The position numbers were made by a program, and so were the translations under genes. From Massilia norwichensis (lineage in GTDB: Bacteria; Pseudomonadota; Gammaproteobacteria; Burkholderiales; Burkholderiaceae_D): a stretch of 64,000 bases of DNA. This document shows, piece by piece, positions 24,551 to 35,856 of the stretch. The notes beneath the pieces are model-generated. The model did no database searches. It saw nothing but the letters and a program-made list of their open reading frames with translations, and was not told where the DNA came from. The stretch's first letter is position 1, and each line of letters begins with the position of its first letter. The stretch spans positions 186,001 to 250,000 of the forward strand of contig NZ_JANUGX010000004.1 of assembly GCF_024753245.1 (NCBI RefSeq), given 5' to 3'.

Positions 24551-24997
24551 ATGAGAACAGTCGCCGCCCTGGCCCTTGCCGGCATCCTGGCCGGCTGTGC
24601 CACCCCGCCCGAATCGGGCAGCGTGTACAACAGCTACCAGACCATGAACGAACAGGTGGTGCGCATGGGCACCGTGGAGTCCGTACGCAATGTCACCATC
24701 GCCAGCCCGGAATCCGGCGTCGGCACCATGTCCGGCGCGGCGCTGGGCGGGCTGGCCGGCTCCGAGGCCGGCGGCGGCAAGGGTGCCATCGCCACCGGTC
24801 TGATCGGCGCCGTGGCCGGCGGCCTGATCGGCCAACGCGTCGAGCGCAATGCCAGCAACCGCGCCGGCTTCGAAATCACCGTGAAACTCGACAGCGGCGA
24901 ACTGCGCGCCGTCACCCAGCCGGCCGACGAGATGTTCCGCCCCGGCGAGCGCGTGCGCCTGCTGAGCAACGGCTACAACACGCGCGTGACGCACTGA
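24551..24997 (+). CDS. Glycine-zipper outer-membrane lipoprotein (SlyB/17-kDa antigen-like)
   Basis: A 148-residue lipoprotein: lipobox LAGCAT with Cys at residue 16, then MGTVESVRNVTI. A glycine-zipper segment follows (GAALGGLAGSEAGGGKGAIA, GLIGAVAGGLIGQRVER), and then a small beta domain (FEITVKLDSGELRAVTQPAD, FRPGERVRLLSNGYNTRVT). This matches SlyB/PcpY-type lipoproteins that help keep outer-membrane integrity. Single gene with AGGAGCCC before the ATG. Confidence 0.88.
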   Translation: MRTVAALALAGILAGCATPPESGSVYNSYQTMNEQVVRMGTVESVRNVTIASPESGVGTMSGAALGGLAGSEAGGGKGAIATGLIGAVAGGLIGQRVERNASNRAGFEITVKLDSGELRAVTQPADEMFRPGERVRLLSNGYNTRVTH

Positions 24998-25053
24998 CGA
25001 CAGTTTCAGTGCTGCTGCACCAATGAACCCCGGAAAGCACGTATACTTTCCGG

Positions 25054-26001
25054 ATGCCATCCTACGTCCTCTTCACCATCGCGTCCCTGATCTGGGGTTC
25101 CACTTTCTGGGCCATCACCCTGCAGCTCGGCGAGATTCCGCCCGCCGTCTCGGTGGTCTACCGCTTCGCGCTGGCCTCCGGCGCGCTGTTCATCTGGTGC
25201 CTGGCGCGCGGCGACAAACTGCGCCTGCCCTGGCGCGTACAGAAGTGGACTTTGCTGCAAGGTTTCTTCACGTTCGGCCTCTCCTACGTGTGTACCTACA
25301 ACTCCGAACAATACGTGGTCTCGGCCCTGGTGGCCGTGCTGTTCGCGCTGATGGTGTTCTGGACCCCGCTGCTGTCGCGCCTCGTGTTCGGCACGCCGAT
25401 CCCGCGCAAGACCTGGACCGCCGGCGTCGGTGCGATCGCCGGCGTGGTGCTGCTGTTCTGGCATTCGATCCAGGGTGCGCTGCACGACATTTCGCAGGGT
25501 GGCCAGGGTCACTTCCTGCTGGGCCTGGTGTTCGGCATCGGCGCCTCGATCGCCAGCGCGGCCGGCAGCATCGTGGTCGGCAAGGTGCGCGAACAATCGA
25601 CCAACCTCATCTTGACCACCGGCTGGTCGATGTTCTGGGGCACCTGCATGGTCGCGCTGTGGTGCGTGGCCAGCGGCCAGCAGTTCATCCTGCCGCATAC
25701 GACCCCTTATGTATTGGGCCTGCTGCACCTGGCCATCTTCGGCTCGGTCGTCGCCTTCATCTGCTATTTCACGCTGATCAACCGCATCGGCTCGGCCAAG
25801 GCCGTCTACATCGGCGTCATCACGCCGGTGCTGTCGGTGCTCATGTCGATCAAGCTCGAACACTACCGCCCCGGCCTGATCGAATGGCTGGGGATGGCCG
25901 TCTGCCTGGGCAGCGTCGCCTGGGCCATGTACACGCCTAAACGCAAGGCACCCACCATCAACCTGACCGATGCGCTCGACGCACCTCTCGAAACACCATG
26001 A
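25054..26001 (+). CDS. DMT-superfamily transporter (EamA)
   Basis: A 315-residue inner-membrane protein with ten predicted helices in two EamA repeats. Diagnostic pieces are IASLIWGSTFWAITLQLGEI at the N-terminus, EQYVVSALVAVLFALMVFWT, and the second-repeat FICYFTLINRIGSAKAVYIG. DMT proteins export small metabolites or amino acids; the substrate is not readable. The stop overlaps the ATG of the GNAT gene (ATGA), indicating coupling. Confidence 0.88.
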   Translation: MPSYVLFTIASLIWGSTFWAITLQLGEIPPAVSVVYRFALASGALFIWCLARGDKLRLPWRVQKWTLLQGFFTFGLSYVCTYNSEQYVVSALVAVLFALMVFWTPLLSRLVFGTPIPRKTWTAGVGAIAGVVLLFWHSIQGALHDISQGGQGHFLLGLVFGIGASIASAAGSIVVGKVREQSTNLILTTGWSMFWGTCMVALWCVASGQQFILPHTTPYVLGLLHLAIFGSVVAFICYFTLINRIGSAKAVYIGVITPVLSVLMSIKLEHYRPGLIEWLGMAVCLGSVAWAMYTPKRKAPTINLTDALDAPLETP

Positions 26002-26489
26002 CCACTGAACAGACTTTCACCATCCGCCCCGCCACCCCGGCCGACGTCACGCACATCATGTCGATGATCGTCGAGCTTGCCGTGTTCGAGAAGCTCGAAC
26101 ACATGGTGGTGGCGACGGAAGACCTGCTGCACGAAGGCCTGTTCGGCGCCAAGCCGTCCTGCGAGGCGATCATCGGCGAGGCCGATGGCGAAGTGGTGAC
26201 CTTCGCCCTGTTCTTCCATAACTTCTCGACCTTCCTGACCAAGAAGGGCCTGTACTTGGAAGACCTGTACGTGCGCCAGGTTCACCGCGGCAAGGGCTAC
26301 GGCAGCCGCATGCTCAAGCACCTGGCGCGCATCGCCGTCGAGCGCCAGTGCGGCCGCTTCGAGTGGTCGGTGCTGGATTGGAATATGCCAGCGATCAATT
26401 TCTACAAGTCCATGGGTGCCGAGATCCTGCCGGATTGGCGTATCTGCCGCGTGACCGGCGCGCCGCTGACGGCGCTGGCTGGTTCGTAA
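25998..26489 (+). CDS. GNAT N-acetyltransferase, SSAT/thialysine-acetyltransferase-like
   Basis: A 163-residue GNAT enzyme. The acetyl-CoA motif is VRQVHRGKGYGSRMLKHLAR (R/QxxGxG/A type). KKGLYLEDLYV and WNMPAINFYKSMGAEILPDW match the diamine/thialysine acetyltransferase branch. The amine substrate is inferred from the family. Translationally coupled to the DMT transporter, which suggests acetylation and export of one compound. Confidence 0.87.
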   Translation: MTTEQTFTIRPATPADVTHIMSMIVELAVFEKLEHMVVATEDLLHEGLFGAKPSCEAIIGEADGEVVTFALFFHNFSTFLTKKGLYLEDLYVRQVHRGKGYGSRMLKHLARIAVERQCGRFEWSVLDWNMPAINFYKSMGAEILPDWRICRVTGAPLTALAGS

Positions 26490-26491
26490 AA

Positions 26492-26523
26492 GAAAAAACC
26501 CACGGGGCCAGTGGCGCCGTGGG
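26492..26523 (-). terminator. Hairpin with T-tract on the minus strand
   Basis: CCCACGG (26499-26505) pairs with CCGTGGG (26517-26523), with six T residues following on the minus strand. It lies just after the GNAT stop, so it may block plus-strand transcripts too. The T-run best fits the end of the minus-strand hut/ABC transcript, whose last stop is at 26916. Confidence 0.6.
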
Positions 26524-26744
26524 TGAACCCAATGAGATGGGAGGGGAGACTTGAATCCAACGGTTTCAATATACGTCTCCACCCGCCGATCAGGGTTGTC
26601 CTTTACAAATGCTTACCTCGGCTTAACTTAGGCTTAAGAGCACCCTTCCAGCGGTTGACAGCGCACTGTCGCGCCCGATTGAGTGATCACAAATGCAATA
26701 AACCGGCGTGCCAGACAATGTGGCCTCAAGACGAGGACACGGAC

Positions 26745-26924
26745 ATGAAACAGCTTTTCCAACCGATCATGAGGATGGTCTACCGGGCCTGGCTGCGCTC
26801 GCGGCTCGACAACTACACGCGCAGCCTGCACAACATCGCGGCGCAGCGCGAGAACGATTTCCACGCCGAGCGCATCCTGCACCGCGCGATTTCCGCTACC
26901 CGTTCCAAACTGCAGTCACTGTAA
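26745..26924 (+). CDS. Small basic protein, 59 residues
   Basis: A 59-codon gene beginning MKQLFQPIMRMVYRAWLRSR, with QRENDFHAERILHRAI near its end. It is basic and predicted helical, with no signal peptide or clear membrane helix. GAGGACAC lies in front of the ATG, and the 220 bases upstream are non-coding and AT-richer, suiting a promoter. Its last 9 bases overlap the end of the convergent ABC-transporter gene. No family recognised; the reading frame, the RBS and the codon style support it. Confidence 0.6.
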   Translation: MKQLFQPIMRMVYRAWLRSRLDNYTRSLHNIAAQRENDFHAERILHRAISATRSKLQSL

Positions 26925-28391
26925 GCGGCGACGGGCTATTACACGTTCCGCTAACTCGAAACCAGCCTGCGTCAGCAAAGCCAGCAACGCCGCGGGAATC
27001 GCACCCGCCAGCAGCATGTCGTTGTCGTTCAAGGCCAGCCCGGTGGTGATGCGTTCGCCGAAGCCGCCGGCGCCGATGAAGGCGGCGATGGTCGCCGTCC
27101 CCACGCTCATCACGGCAGCGGTTTTTACGCCGGCCAGGATCACCGGCGCCGCCAGCGGCAGCTCGACCTTCAGCAGCGCCTGGCGCCGCGTCAAGCCCAG
27201 CGCCAGCGCGGCATTGCGCAAGCCGACGGGCACCTGCAGCAGGCCGGTACAGGTATTGCGCACGATGGGCAGCAAGGCATAGGCGCACAGCGCCACCAGC
27301 GCCGGCACCATGCCGATGCGGCCCAGCAGCGGGATCAGGATCGCCAGCAGCGCCAGCGACGGCACGGTCTGCAGCATGCCGGCCACGGCCAGCACCGGCT
27401 GGCGCAGGCGCGGCGCCAGGGCAGCCAGAACGCCCAGCGGCACCCCGGCCACGCAGCCGAGCAGCACCGCGGTCAAGACCAGCAGCAGGTGCTGGCGCGC
27501 CAGTTGTGCAAACCCGTTGCCGAAGGTTTTCTGTAGCAGCCCGTCGCGCTGCATGCCGGGCTGCGCGCTGCCCCCTGCGAGCCAGTCATGCGCGATCCGG
27601 GTGAATGGCTGGCCCTCCAGCTCCGCCTGCGCATTCATCGCAATCATCGCATCGGTCGTGATGCGCCCCTCCAGCCCCTGCAGCGCGCGCCAGGCCCGCG
27701 GCGAGCGCTGCGGCAGGTCGAGCCGGTACAGCAGCACGGCGTCGTAGCGCGGGAAGTAGCGGCGGTCGTCGTCCAGCACGCGCAGACCATACTGGCGAAT
27801 CTTCGCATCGGTCGAATAGATGTCGATGACGTCGACCTGCTTCTGCTGCAAGGCTTCATAGGCGATGCCGTGATCGATGCCGCGCGGCGTCTGCGGCAAG
27901 CCATAGCGCGCGGCCAGGCCCGGCCAGCCGTCGCCGCGGCCGATGAATTCGTGGGACAGTCCCAGCGTCAAGCCGGGCTGCCGCGCCAGCTCGGACAGGG
28001 TCTTGAAACCGGCATCGCCGCGCGTGGCCAGTGCGTAGCCGTTCGAAAAGCCCAGCGGCACGCCGACGCCCAGGCCGAGCGGCCGCAGTTGTTCCCGCAT
28101 CGCCTCCAGCGAGGTCGGCTGCGTATTCTTGAGGATCTCGAGGTCGATGGTGCCCAGGTATTCCGGGTACACGTCGATCGCGCCGGAACGCAGCGCACTC
28201 AGCACGATGGCGGTATTGCCCAGGCCCTGGCGATGCTCGCTTCTAGCCACCGGGGCGGCCGTCTGCGTGAGGATCTCGCCGAGGATATAGGATTCGGTGA
28301 AGCGCTTGGAGCCGACTTTCAATACCTCGTCCGCGCGTGCGCTGCCCGCAACGCAACAGAAGAACCACACCAGCAAGGCAAACCTGCGCAT
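26916..28391 (-). CDS. Fused substrate-binding/permease ABC transporter protein (OpuB/ProX-ProW type)
   Basis: A 491-residue fusion. A signal peptide precedes an OpuAC/ProX-type binding domain (residues about 20-285: VLKVGSKRFTESYILGEILT, LGNTAIVLSALRSGAIDVYP, PEYLGTIDLEIL). The permease domain follows (about 300-490: GVPLGVLAALAPRLRQPVLA, LQTVPSLALLAILIPLLG, and the EAA-like GLTRRQALLKVELPLAAPVI). This family imports quaternary amines or, as HutXWV, histidine. It is the last gene after hutI and is probably read from the hut operon, so histidine or urocanate is a plausible substrate. No ATPase gene occurs in the window. I chose the start behind GGAGG; an ATG 36 bases upstream is also open. 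Confidence 0.87.
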   Translation of the reverse strand: MRRFALLVWFFCCVAGSARADEVLKVGSKRFTESYILGEILTQTAAPVARSEHRQGLGNTAIVLSALRSGAIDVYPEYLGTIDLEILKNTQPTSLEAMREQLRPLGLGVGVPLGFSNGYALATRGDAGFKTLSELARQPGLTLGLSHEFIGRGDGWPGLAARYGLPQTPRGIDHGIAYEALQQKQVDVIDIYSTDAKIRQYGLRVLDDDRRYFPRYDAVLLYRLDLPQRSPRAWRALQGLEGRITTDAMIAMNAQAELEGQPFTRIAHDWLAGGSAQPGMQRDGLLQKTFGNGFAQLARQHLLLVLTAVLLGCVAGVPLGVLAALAPRLRQPVLAVAGMLQTVPSLALLAILIPLLGRIGMVPALVALCAYALLPIVRNTCTGLLQVPVGLRNAALALGLTRRQALLKVELPLAAPVILAGVKTAAVMSVGTATIAAFIGAGGFGERITTGLALNDNDMLLAGAIPAALLALLTQAGFELAERVIARRRLQ

Positions 28392-28452
28392 ACGCCTCCA
28401 CGTCGTGATGCCGGCGGATGAGTCCATCCGGCCACGAGCATGATAGCCGGGA

Positions 28453-29691
28453 TTAAACGGTCAGGCTGACACGCGGCGCACGTGGCACGCCACCGTTGAC
28501 CACCAGCCGGCAAGGATTGGCCCCGATCGCATACGCCAGGTCGGCCGGACGCGCGATGTCCCACAGCGCCAGGTCGGCGCGCTTGCCCGGCTCGATGCTG
28601 CCGATATCGGCGCGGCCCAGCGCGCGCGCCGCATTGACGGTGACGCCGCGCAGCGCTTCCAGCGGCGTCATGCGCCACAGGGTGCAGGCCATGTTCAGTG
28701 CCAGCAGCAGCGATGTCATCGGCGAGGTGCCGGGGTTGCAGTCGGTGGCCAGCGCCAGCGGCACCCCAAGCTCGCGCAGCAGCGCTAAAGGCGGCGGCGT
28801 CGTCTCGCGCAGGAAGTAGTAGGCGCCAGGCAGCAGCACCGCCACCGTGCCGGCGCGCGCCATCGCCGCCGCGCCTTCCCGCGACAGGTATTCCAGGTGG
28901 TCGGCCGACAGCCCGCCGTAGTCGGCCACCAGCGCCGCCCCGCCCTGGTCGGACAGCTGCTCGGCATGCAGCTTGACCGGCAGTCCAAACTGGCGCGCCG
29001 CTTCGAACACCATCGCCGTCTGCGCATGCGTAAAACCGATGCGCTCGCAAAAGGCGTCGACGGCATCGACCAATCCCTCTTGTGCCAGCGCCGGCAGCAT
29101 GCGCTCGCAGAGTTCGACGATGTACTCGTCGGCGCGGCCGGCGAATTCCGGCGGCAGCGCATGCGCACCGAGGAAGGTGGTCGCCACGTTCACCGGGAAG
29201 ACCATGCCCACGCGCCGCGCCACGCGCAGCATCTTCGCTTCGGCGGCCAGGTCCAGGCCGTAGCCGGACTTGATCTCCAGCGTGGTCACGCCCTCGGCCA
29301 GCAGGGCCGCGATGCGCGGGCTGCTCTGGCGCAGCAGTTCCTCTTCGCTGGCGGCGCGGGTCGCGCGCACGGTCGACATGATGCCGCCGCCCTGGCGCGC
29401 GATGTCCTCGTAGCTGGCGCCGTTCAGGCGCGCTTCCCATTCGTCGCTGCGGTTGCCGGCATGGACGATGTGGGTGTGGCAGTCGACCAGGCCGGGCGTG
29501 AGCCACAGGCCGCCGCAATCGTGCTCGCGCACCGCCGCCGGCGCCTCCTGGCGGGGCCCGGCCCAGACGATGCGGCCGTCGCGCACTGCCACCGCGCCAT
29601 CGTCGACGATGCCGTAGCCTTCATCGCCGACGCCATCGGCCATGGTCGCCAGGCGGGCGTTGGTGAATAGAACGTCGGCATGCTCACTCAT
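28453..29691 (-). CDS. hutI: Imidazolonepropionase
   Basis: A 412-residue amidohydrolase for the third step of histidine degradation (imidazolonepropionate to N-formimino-glutamate). Motifs: metal site [70 protein letters not shown] and [11 protein letters not shown]. The ATG at 29691 lies inside the end of hutD (8-base overlap) behind GAGGATGACGG; a longer upstream frame is only the antisense-like shadow of hutD. Cytoplasmic. Confidence 0.95.
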   Translation of the reverse strand: MSEHADVLFTNARLATMADGVGDEGYGIVDDGAVAVRDGRIVWAGPRQEAPAAVREHDCGGLWLTPGLVDCHTHIVHAGNRSDEWEARLNGASYEDIARQGGGIMSTVRATRAASEEELLRQSSPRIAALLAEGVTTLEIKSGYGLDLAAEAKMLRVARRVGMVFPVNVATTFLGAHALPPEFAGRADEYIVELCERMLPALAQEGLVDAVDAFCERIGFTHAQTAMVFEAARQFGLPVKLHAEQLSDQGGAALVADYGGLSADHLEYLSREGAAAMARAGTVAVLLPGAYYFLRETTPPPLALLRELGVPLALATDCNPGTSPMTSLLLALNMACTLWRMTPLEALRGVTVNAARALGRADIGSIEPGKRADLALWDIARPADLAYAIGANPCRLVVNGGVPRAPRVSLTV

Positions 29692-30301
29692 AGAGGCCGT
29701 CATCCTCTTCGAGGTCTTCCTCGCTGTCGTAGTAATGGATGTCGGCGATGAAGATCGTGCCCTGCCCCGCCTGCAGCGTCCAGGTCGTGCCCTGGTCGAG
29801 CAGCACGGCGTCGAAGCGGACCATGCTGATGCGCTGCGCGTCGTTGCAGATTTCGAGCGCATCGCCTTCGGCCAGGAACAGTACCGTCACCGGCGCCCGC
29901 GCGACGAAGCGCGATTCGCCGCTCAGCACACGGCGGCCGAACTGGTGGTAGCAGCGGTCCGTACGCGTCATCACGTTGAAGTCGGTGCTGGGGCCGCGAT
30001 TGAGCTTGGCCACCACGCGCGATTCGCCGTCGAAGACCGCGACCGGATCGGCCTTCGACAGCAGCGTGGCCTCACCGTCGATCTCGAGCGTCATGCCGTG
30101 GCCGTCGACCAGCGCCAGCGTGCGCTCGACGCCCGGGAATTCGGAGAAGGCGCCGTCCTCGGCGATGGTCGCCAGGCTGATGCGCCAGTCGAAGTCTTCG
30201 AAGCCGGCGTCCGGCGGGAACACGGCGATCTGCGTGGTGCTGCCGCCGCCGTTCTTCCAGGGCACCGGACTCAGGCCGGCATAGGGGATGAGCATCGTCA
30301 T
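29684..30301 (-). CDS. hutD: HutD-family cupin protein
   Basis: A 205-residue double-cupin protein of the HutD/Ves family ([54 protein letters not shown]). In Pseudomonas, HutD tunes the upper level of hut expression, perhaps by binding formylglutamate. Here it sits between hutF and hutI in the operon, overlaps hutI by 8 bases and follows hutF by 13. The acidic C-terminal tail ([14 protein letters not shown]) is unusual. Confidence 0.9.
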   Translation of the reverse strand: MTMLIPYAGLSPVPWKNGGGSTTQIAVFPPDAGFEDFDWRISLATIAEDGAFSEFPGVERTLALVDGHGMTLEIDGEATLLSKADPVAVFDGESRVVAKLNRGPSTDFNVMTRTDRCYHQFGRRVLSGESRFVARAPVTVLFLAEGDALEICNDAQRISMVRFDAVLLDQGTTWTLQAGQGTIFIADIHYYDSEEDLEEDDGLYE

Positions 30302-30314
30302 GGGCTACTCCTAA

Positions 30315-31688
30315 TCACATGCTGCGCAAGGCGCGGACGGCCTGAGTATATCGCCGTGCGATCCCATCCTGGTCAATGTGGCGGCCGTCGCGTACCACCC
30401 ACCGCCCGCCGGCCAGCACATCGCGCACCAGGTTGTCGTTACCGCAGAACAGGAAGCGGCCCAGCACCTCGTCGGCAGCGAGGCCGTCGAGGTTCGGGTG
30501 CGCGCTGTCCAGCACCAGCAGATCGGCGCGCCGTCCCGCCGCCAGGCTGCCGACCGCGCGGCCGGACGCCTGGGCGCCGCCGCGCAGGGCCTGCCGCCAC
30601 AGATAGGTGCCGACGTCGCGGCAAGCGTCGTTGCCTTCGATAGCGACGGCGACGTTGCGCTGCTGCCGCGCCAGGCGCTGGCCGTACTCCAGCCAGCGCA
30701 GCTCTTCGACCGGGCTCTGGGACACGTGGCTGTCGCTGCCGATGCCGAACACGCCGCCGGCACCGATATACGGCGCGAGCGGGAACAGGCCGTCGCCCAG
30801 ATTCGCCTCGGTGGTCGGGCACAGGCCGGCCACGGCGCCGCTGGCCGCCAGCGCAACGGTCTCGCCCTCGGACAGGTGGGTTGCGTGCACCAGGCACCAG
30901 CGCGCGCCGACCTCGACCGCGTTCATCAGGCAGTCGACCGGACGCATGCCGGTCGCGTCCAGGCACTGCTGCACCTCCAGCTGCTGCTCGGCGATGTGGA
31001 TGTGCAGCGGTCGCCCGGCCGGCATGCCGGCGACCAGTTCGCGCAGCTGGCTGCCGGACGCCGCGCGCAGCGAATGCGGTGCCGCGCCGACTTCGAGCTG
31101 CGGCCCGCGCAGGCCTTCGAGCCGGTCGACGATGCGCAGCACCAGCTCCGGATCGGTGCGGAAGCGCTTTTGCGTGGGCTGCAAAGGCTGTTCCTTGAAG
31201 CCGGCATGGCTGTACATCACCGGCAGCAGGGTCAGGCCGATACCGGACTGGCTGGCCGCCGCGGCGATGCGCAGCGCGGTCTCGGCCGGGTTGGCATACA
31301 GCTCGCCGTCGGGGTCGCGCTGCAGGTAGTGGAATTCGCAGATGCCGGTATAGCCATGGCGCAGGCACTCCACCTGCAGTTGCGCGGCCACCGCTTCGAT
31401 CTGCTCGGGCGTGATGCGGCTGGCGAAGCGGTACATCAGTTCGCGCCAGGTCCAGAAGCTGTCGCGGGTGTCGCCGGCCTTTTCCACCAGGCCGGCCATC
31501 GCGCGCTGGAAGGCATGCGAATGCAGGTTGCTCATGCCGGGCAGGACGTAGTCGGCGCATTCGGTGCCGGCGGGGGCGTCGGTGCCGGCACGGACGGCGC
31601 TCAGGTCGCCGCGTGCATCCCATTCCAGCAGCACGTCGGCGCGCCAGCCTTCCGGCAGCAGCGCGTGGCGTGCGAATAAAGCGTTCAT
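30315..31688 (-). CDS. hutF: Formimidoylglutamate deiminase
   Basis: A 457-residue amidohydrolase that converts N-formimino-glutamate to N-formyl-glutamate and ammonia. Its presence, with hutG, shows the five-step pathway. Motifs: LPGMSNLHSHAFQRAMAGL (metal site), GICEFHYLQRDPDG, HIHIAEQQLEVQQCL, LVHATHLSEGE and GIGSDSHVSQSPVEELRWLE. The ATG overlaps the hutG stop (ATGA). The start is MNALFARHALLPEGW; the longer open frame upstream lies within hutG. Confidence 0.95.
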   Translation of the reverse strand: MNALFARHALLPEGWRADVLLEWDARGDLSAVRAGTDAPAGTECADYVLPGMSNLHSHAFQRAMAGLVEKAGDTRDSFWTWRELMYRFASRITPEQIEAVAAQLQVECLRHGYTGICEFHYLQRDPDGELYANPAETALRIAAAASQSGIGLTLLPVMYSHAGFKEQPLQPTQKRFRTDPELVLRIVDRLEGLRGPQLEVGAAPHSLRAASGSQLRELVAGMPAGRPLHIHIAEQQLEVQQCLDATGMRPVDCLMNAVEVGARWCLVHATHLSEGETVALAASGAVAGLCPTTEANLGDGLFPLAPYIGAGGVFGIGSDSHVSQSPVEELRWLEYGQRLARQQRNVAVAIEGNDACRDVGTYLWRQALRGGAQASGRAVGSLAAGRRADLLVLDSAHPNLDGLAADEVLGRFLFCGNDNLVRDVLAGGRWVVRDGRHIDQDGIARRYTQAVRALRSM

Positions 31689-32473
31689 GTGCGCACCCAC
31701 TCCACGGCGGCACCAAGCAGTTCGCGCAGCAGCGGCTGCACCTGGCCTGCCAGGTCCGGGCGGTAGTCGAACGGCGCCGCCTCGTTCATGTACAGGCATT
31801 GGACCATTTCGAGCTGGATCGCGTGCACGCCACCGGCCGGATTGCCGTAGAAGCGCGTGATGTGGCCGCCCTTGAAGCGGCCATTGAAGACGAAGGAGAA
31901 CTGGTCCTGGGCCTGGGCCAGCTTGATCATGCTTCCCTCCAGGGCCAGCGAGCAGGACTTGCCGTCGGCGGTGCCGAAGTTCAGGTCCGGCAGGCGGCCT
32001 TCGAAAAAGCGCGGCACCTGCGAGGCAATCGAGTGCGCCTCCCACAGCACCACGCGGCCGTGCAGGGCCAGCAGGCGGTCCAGCTCCGCACGCAACTGCG
32101 CATGGTAGGGCCGCCAATACAGGTCCAGGCGGCGCCGGACCTCGGCCTCATCCGGCTCCATCCCCTCGCGATACAAGCGCTCGCGGCCGAAGGTGTCGAC
32201 CGGGCACAGGCCGGTCGTGTCCTGGCCCGGGTACAGGTTGGTGTTTTCGGGAGGACGGTTCAGGTCGATCAGGTAGCGCGACCAGCGCGCCGACAGCATC
32301 GACGCCCCCATCTCTTCGGCGAAGCCATACAGCTCGGGCAGGTGCCAGTCGGTGTCGGCACGTGCCGCCGCGCAGGGCATCAAATTTGCGGCCACGTCGT
32401 CGGGAATGTCGGTGCCGGCGTGGGGCATCGATATCAGCAGCGGCAGCTTGCCCGCCTTGAACCTGAAATCCAT
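31685..32473 (-). CDS. hutG: N-formylglutamate deformylase
   Basis: A 262-residue N-formylglutamate amidohydrolase giving glutamate and formate, the last step of the pathway. Motifs: SMPHAGTDIPDDVA, YLIDLNRPPENTNLYPGQDT, VVLWEAHSIASQVPRFFEGR, and FNGRFKGGHITRFYGNP near the C-terminus. It lies 33 bases after hutH and overlaps hutF by four. Distinct from the formiminoglutamase also called HutG in other bacteria. Confidence 0.94.
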   Translation of the reverse strand: MDFRFKAGKLPLLISMPHAGTDIPDDVAANLMPCAAARADTDWHLPELYGFAEEMGASMLSARWSRYLIDLNRPPENTNLYPGQDTTGLCPVDTFGRERLYREGMEPDEAEVRRRLDLYWRPYHAQLRAELDRLLALHGRVVLWEAHSIASQVPRFFEGRLPDLNFGTADGKSCSLALEGSMIKLAQAQDQFSFVFNGRFKGGHITRFYGNPAGGVHAIQLEMVQCLYMNEAAPFDYRPDLAGQVQPLLRELLGAAVEWVRT

Positions 32474-32506
32474 CGTGTCTCCTGTGTGCAGAGATTAAGG
32501 ATGCAA

Positions 32507-34057
32507 TTACGGATGCAACACGGCGAACAGTTCCCGGCACGAAGCGGACAGCTCGCCGTTCATCACCATCGTCTTGGCAGCCTCGATGTCGGGCGCGAAG
32601 AAGCGGTCTTCGTCAAAGGCCGCCACGCGCGCGCGCAGCTGGGCGTGCACGTGCTCCAGGTGGCTTGAACTGGTCAGCGGACGGTGGAATTCGATCCCCT
32701 GCGCCGCCGCCAGCAGTTCGATCCCGACGATGACACCCGTATTGTGCGCCATCTGGTCGAGACGGCGCGCCGCGAAGGTGGCCATGCTGACGTGGTCTTC
32801 CTGGTTGGCCGAGGTCGGCAGGCTGTCGACGCTGGCCGGGTGCGCCAGCGACTTGTTTTCCGAGGCCAGCGCGGCGGCGGTCACGTGGGCGATCATGAAG
32901 CCCGAATTCACGCCCGGCTCCTTGACCAGGAAGGGCGGCAGCCCGGACAGCGTGGCATCGATCAGCAGCGCGATGCGGCGCTCGGCCAGCGCGCCGATCT
33001 CGGCGATGGCCAAGGCCAGGGTGTCGGCCGCGAAGGCGACCGGCTCGGCATGGAAATTCCCGCCCGAGACGATCGTGGCGCCGCCGCTGGCGTCCGCATC
33101 GGGAAAGATCAGGGGGTTGTCGGTCACGGCATTCGATTCGATCAGCAGCGTGCGCCCGGCCTGGGCGATCAGGTCCATCACAGCGCCCATCACCTGCGGC
33201 TGGCAGCGCAGGCTGTAGGGGTCCTGCACGCGCTCGTCGCCGACCAGGTGCGAAGCGCGGATCGCGCTGCCCGCCACCAGCTCGCGGTAGATCTTCGCCG
33301 CCGCGATCTGGCCCGGCTGGCCGCGCACCGCGTGCACACGCGGGTCGAAAGGCGCATCGCTGCCGCGCGCGGCGTCCAGCGACATGCTGCCTGCCACCAT
33401 CGCCCCTTCCAGCAGGCGCTCGGCCATGAACAGGCCGTGCAGGGCCAGCGCGGTCGAGACCTGGGTGCCGTTGATCAGCGCCAGTCCCTCCTTTGCCGCC
33501 AGCGTCACCGGTGCGATGCCGGCCGCGTCGAGCGCCGCGCGGGCCTCCATGATCTCGCCCTTCATGCGCACCGGGCCGATGCCCAGCATCGCCAGGGTCA
33601 TGTGGGCCAGCGGCGCCAGGTCGCCGGACGCGCCAACCGAGCCCTGGGCCGGAATCGCCGGCATGATGCCGGCGTTGTACAGGGCGATGAGCGTATCCAC
33701 GATCAGCGGGCGCACGCCAGAAAAGCCGCGCGCCAGGCTGCCGATCTTGGTCAGCAGGATCAGCCGCACGACGTGGTCAGGCAGCAGCTCGCCGGTGCCC
33801 ACCGCATGCGACAGGATCAGGTTCTGCTGCAGCTGCTCAAGCTGGGCCTGCGGGATGTGGCGCTTGGCCAGGATGCCAAAGCCGGTGTTGATGCCGTACG
33901 CCGGATCGCCCTTGGCGACGATGGCCTGCACGGTGGCGGCCGAGGCTTCGATGGCTGCGTAGGCGGCGGGTGCCAGCGCAATGCGGCCGGCGGACTGCCA
34001 GACGGCGCGCAGGTCGTTCAGGGTAAGGGCGCCGGGTTCTAGAGTCAGGTGGTTCAT
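32507..34057 (-). CDS. hutH: Histidine ammonia-lyase
   Basis: A 516-residue enzyme of normal length that deaminates L-histidine to trans-urocanate. The Ala143-Ser144-Gly145 triad in [14 protein letters not shown] cyclises to the MIO prosthetic group. [23 protein letters not shown] sequence and [20 protein letters not shown] are also conserved. It starts 5 bases after the hutU stop. Confidence 0.96.
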   Translation of the reverse strand: MNHLTLEPGALTLNDLRAVWQSAGRIALAPAAYAAIEASAATVQAIVAKGDPAYGINTGFGILAKRHIPQAQLEQLQQNLILSHAVGTGELLPDHVVRLILLTKIGSLARGFSGVRPLIVDTLIALYNAGIMPAIPAQGSVGASGDLAPLAHMTLAMLGIGPVRMKGEIMEARAALDAAGIAPVTLAAKEGLALINGTQVSTALALHGLFMAERLLEGAMVAGSMSLDAARGSDAPFDPRVHAVRGQPGQIAAAKIYRELVAGSAIRASHLVGDERVQDPYSLRCQPQVMGAVMDLIAQAGRTLLIESNAVTDNPLIFPDADASGGATIVSGGNFHAEPVAFAADTLALAIAEIGALAERRIALLIDATLSGLPPFLVKEPGVNSGFMIAHVTAAALASENKSLAHPASVDSLPTSANQEDHVSMATFAARRLDQMAHNTGVIVGIELLAAAQGIEFHRPLTSSSHLEHVHAQLRARVAAFDEDRFFAPDIEAAKTMVMNGELSASCRELFAVLHP

Positions 34058-34062
34058 GGTGC

Positions 34063-35781
<1,719 letters not shown>

Positions 35782-35812
35782 GGCAGGCTCCTTGGAATGT
35801 CAGGAAAGTCTA

Positions 35813-35828
35813 GGTTGTCTATACAACC
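35813..35828. promoter_or_regulatory. Predicted HutC operator in front of hutU
   Basis: GGTTGT-CTAT-ACAACC is a perfect 6-bp inverted repeat with a 4-base centre, containing TTGTnTAnACAA, the known HutC recognition pattern of Pseudomonas (GntR/UTRA type). It lies 32 bases upstream of the hutU ATG, a position that could block RNA polymerase. Urocanate would release HutC and derepress the operon. Confidence 0.8.
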
Positions 35829-35856
35829 TCGTCAAGCCCTCCGCTTCGCCGGTTTG

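Noticed and set aside
29684..29862. Extended hutI start 57 codons upstream
   Set aside because: The extra residues are the out-of-frame mirror of the hutD 3' end; the ATG at 29691 has an RBS and gives the normal HutI N-terminus.
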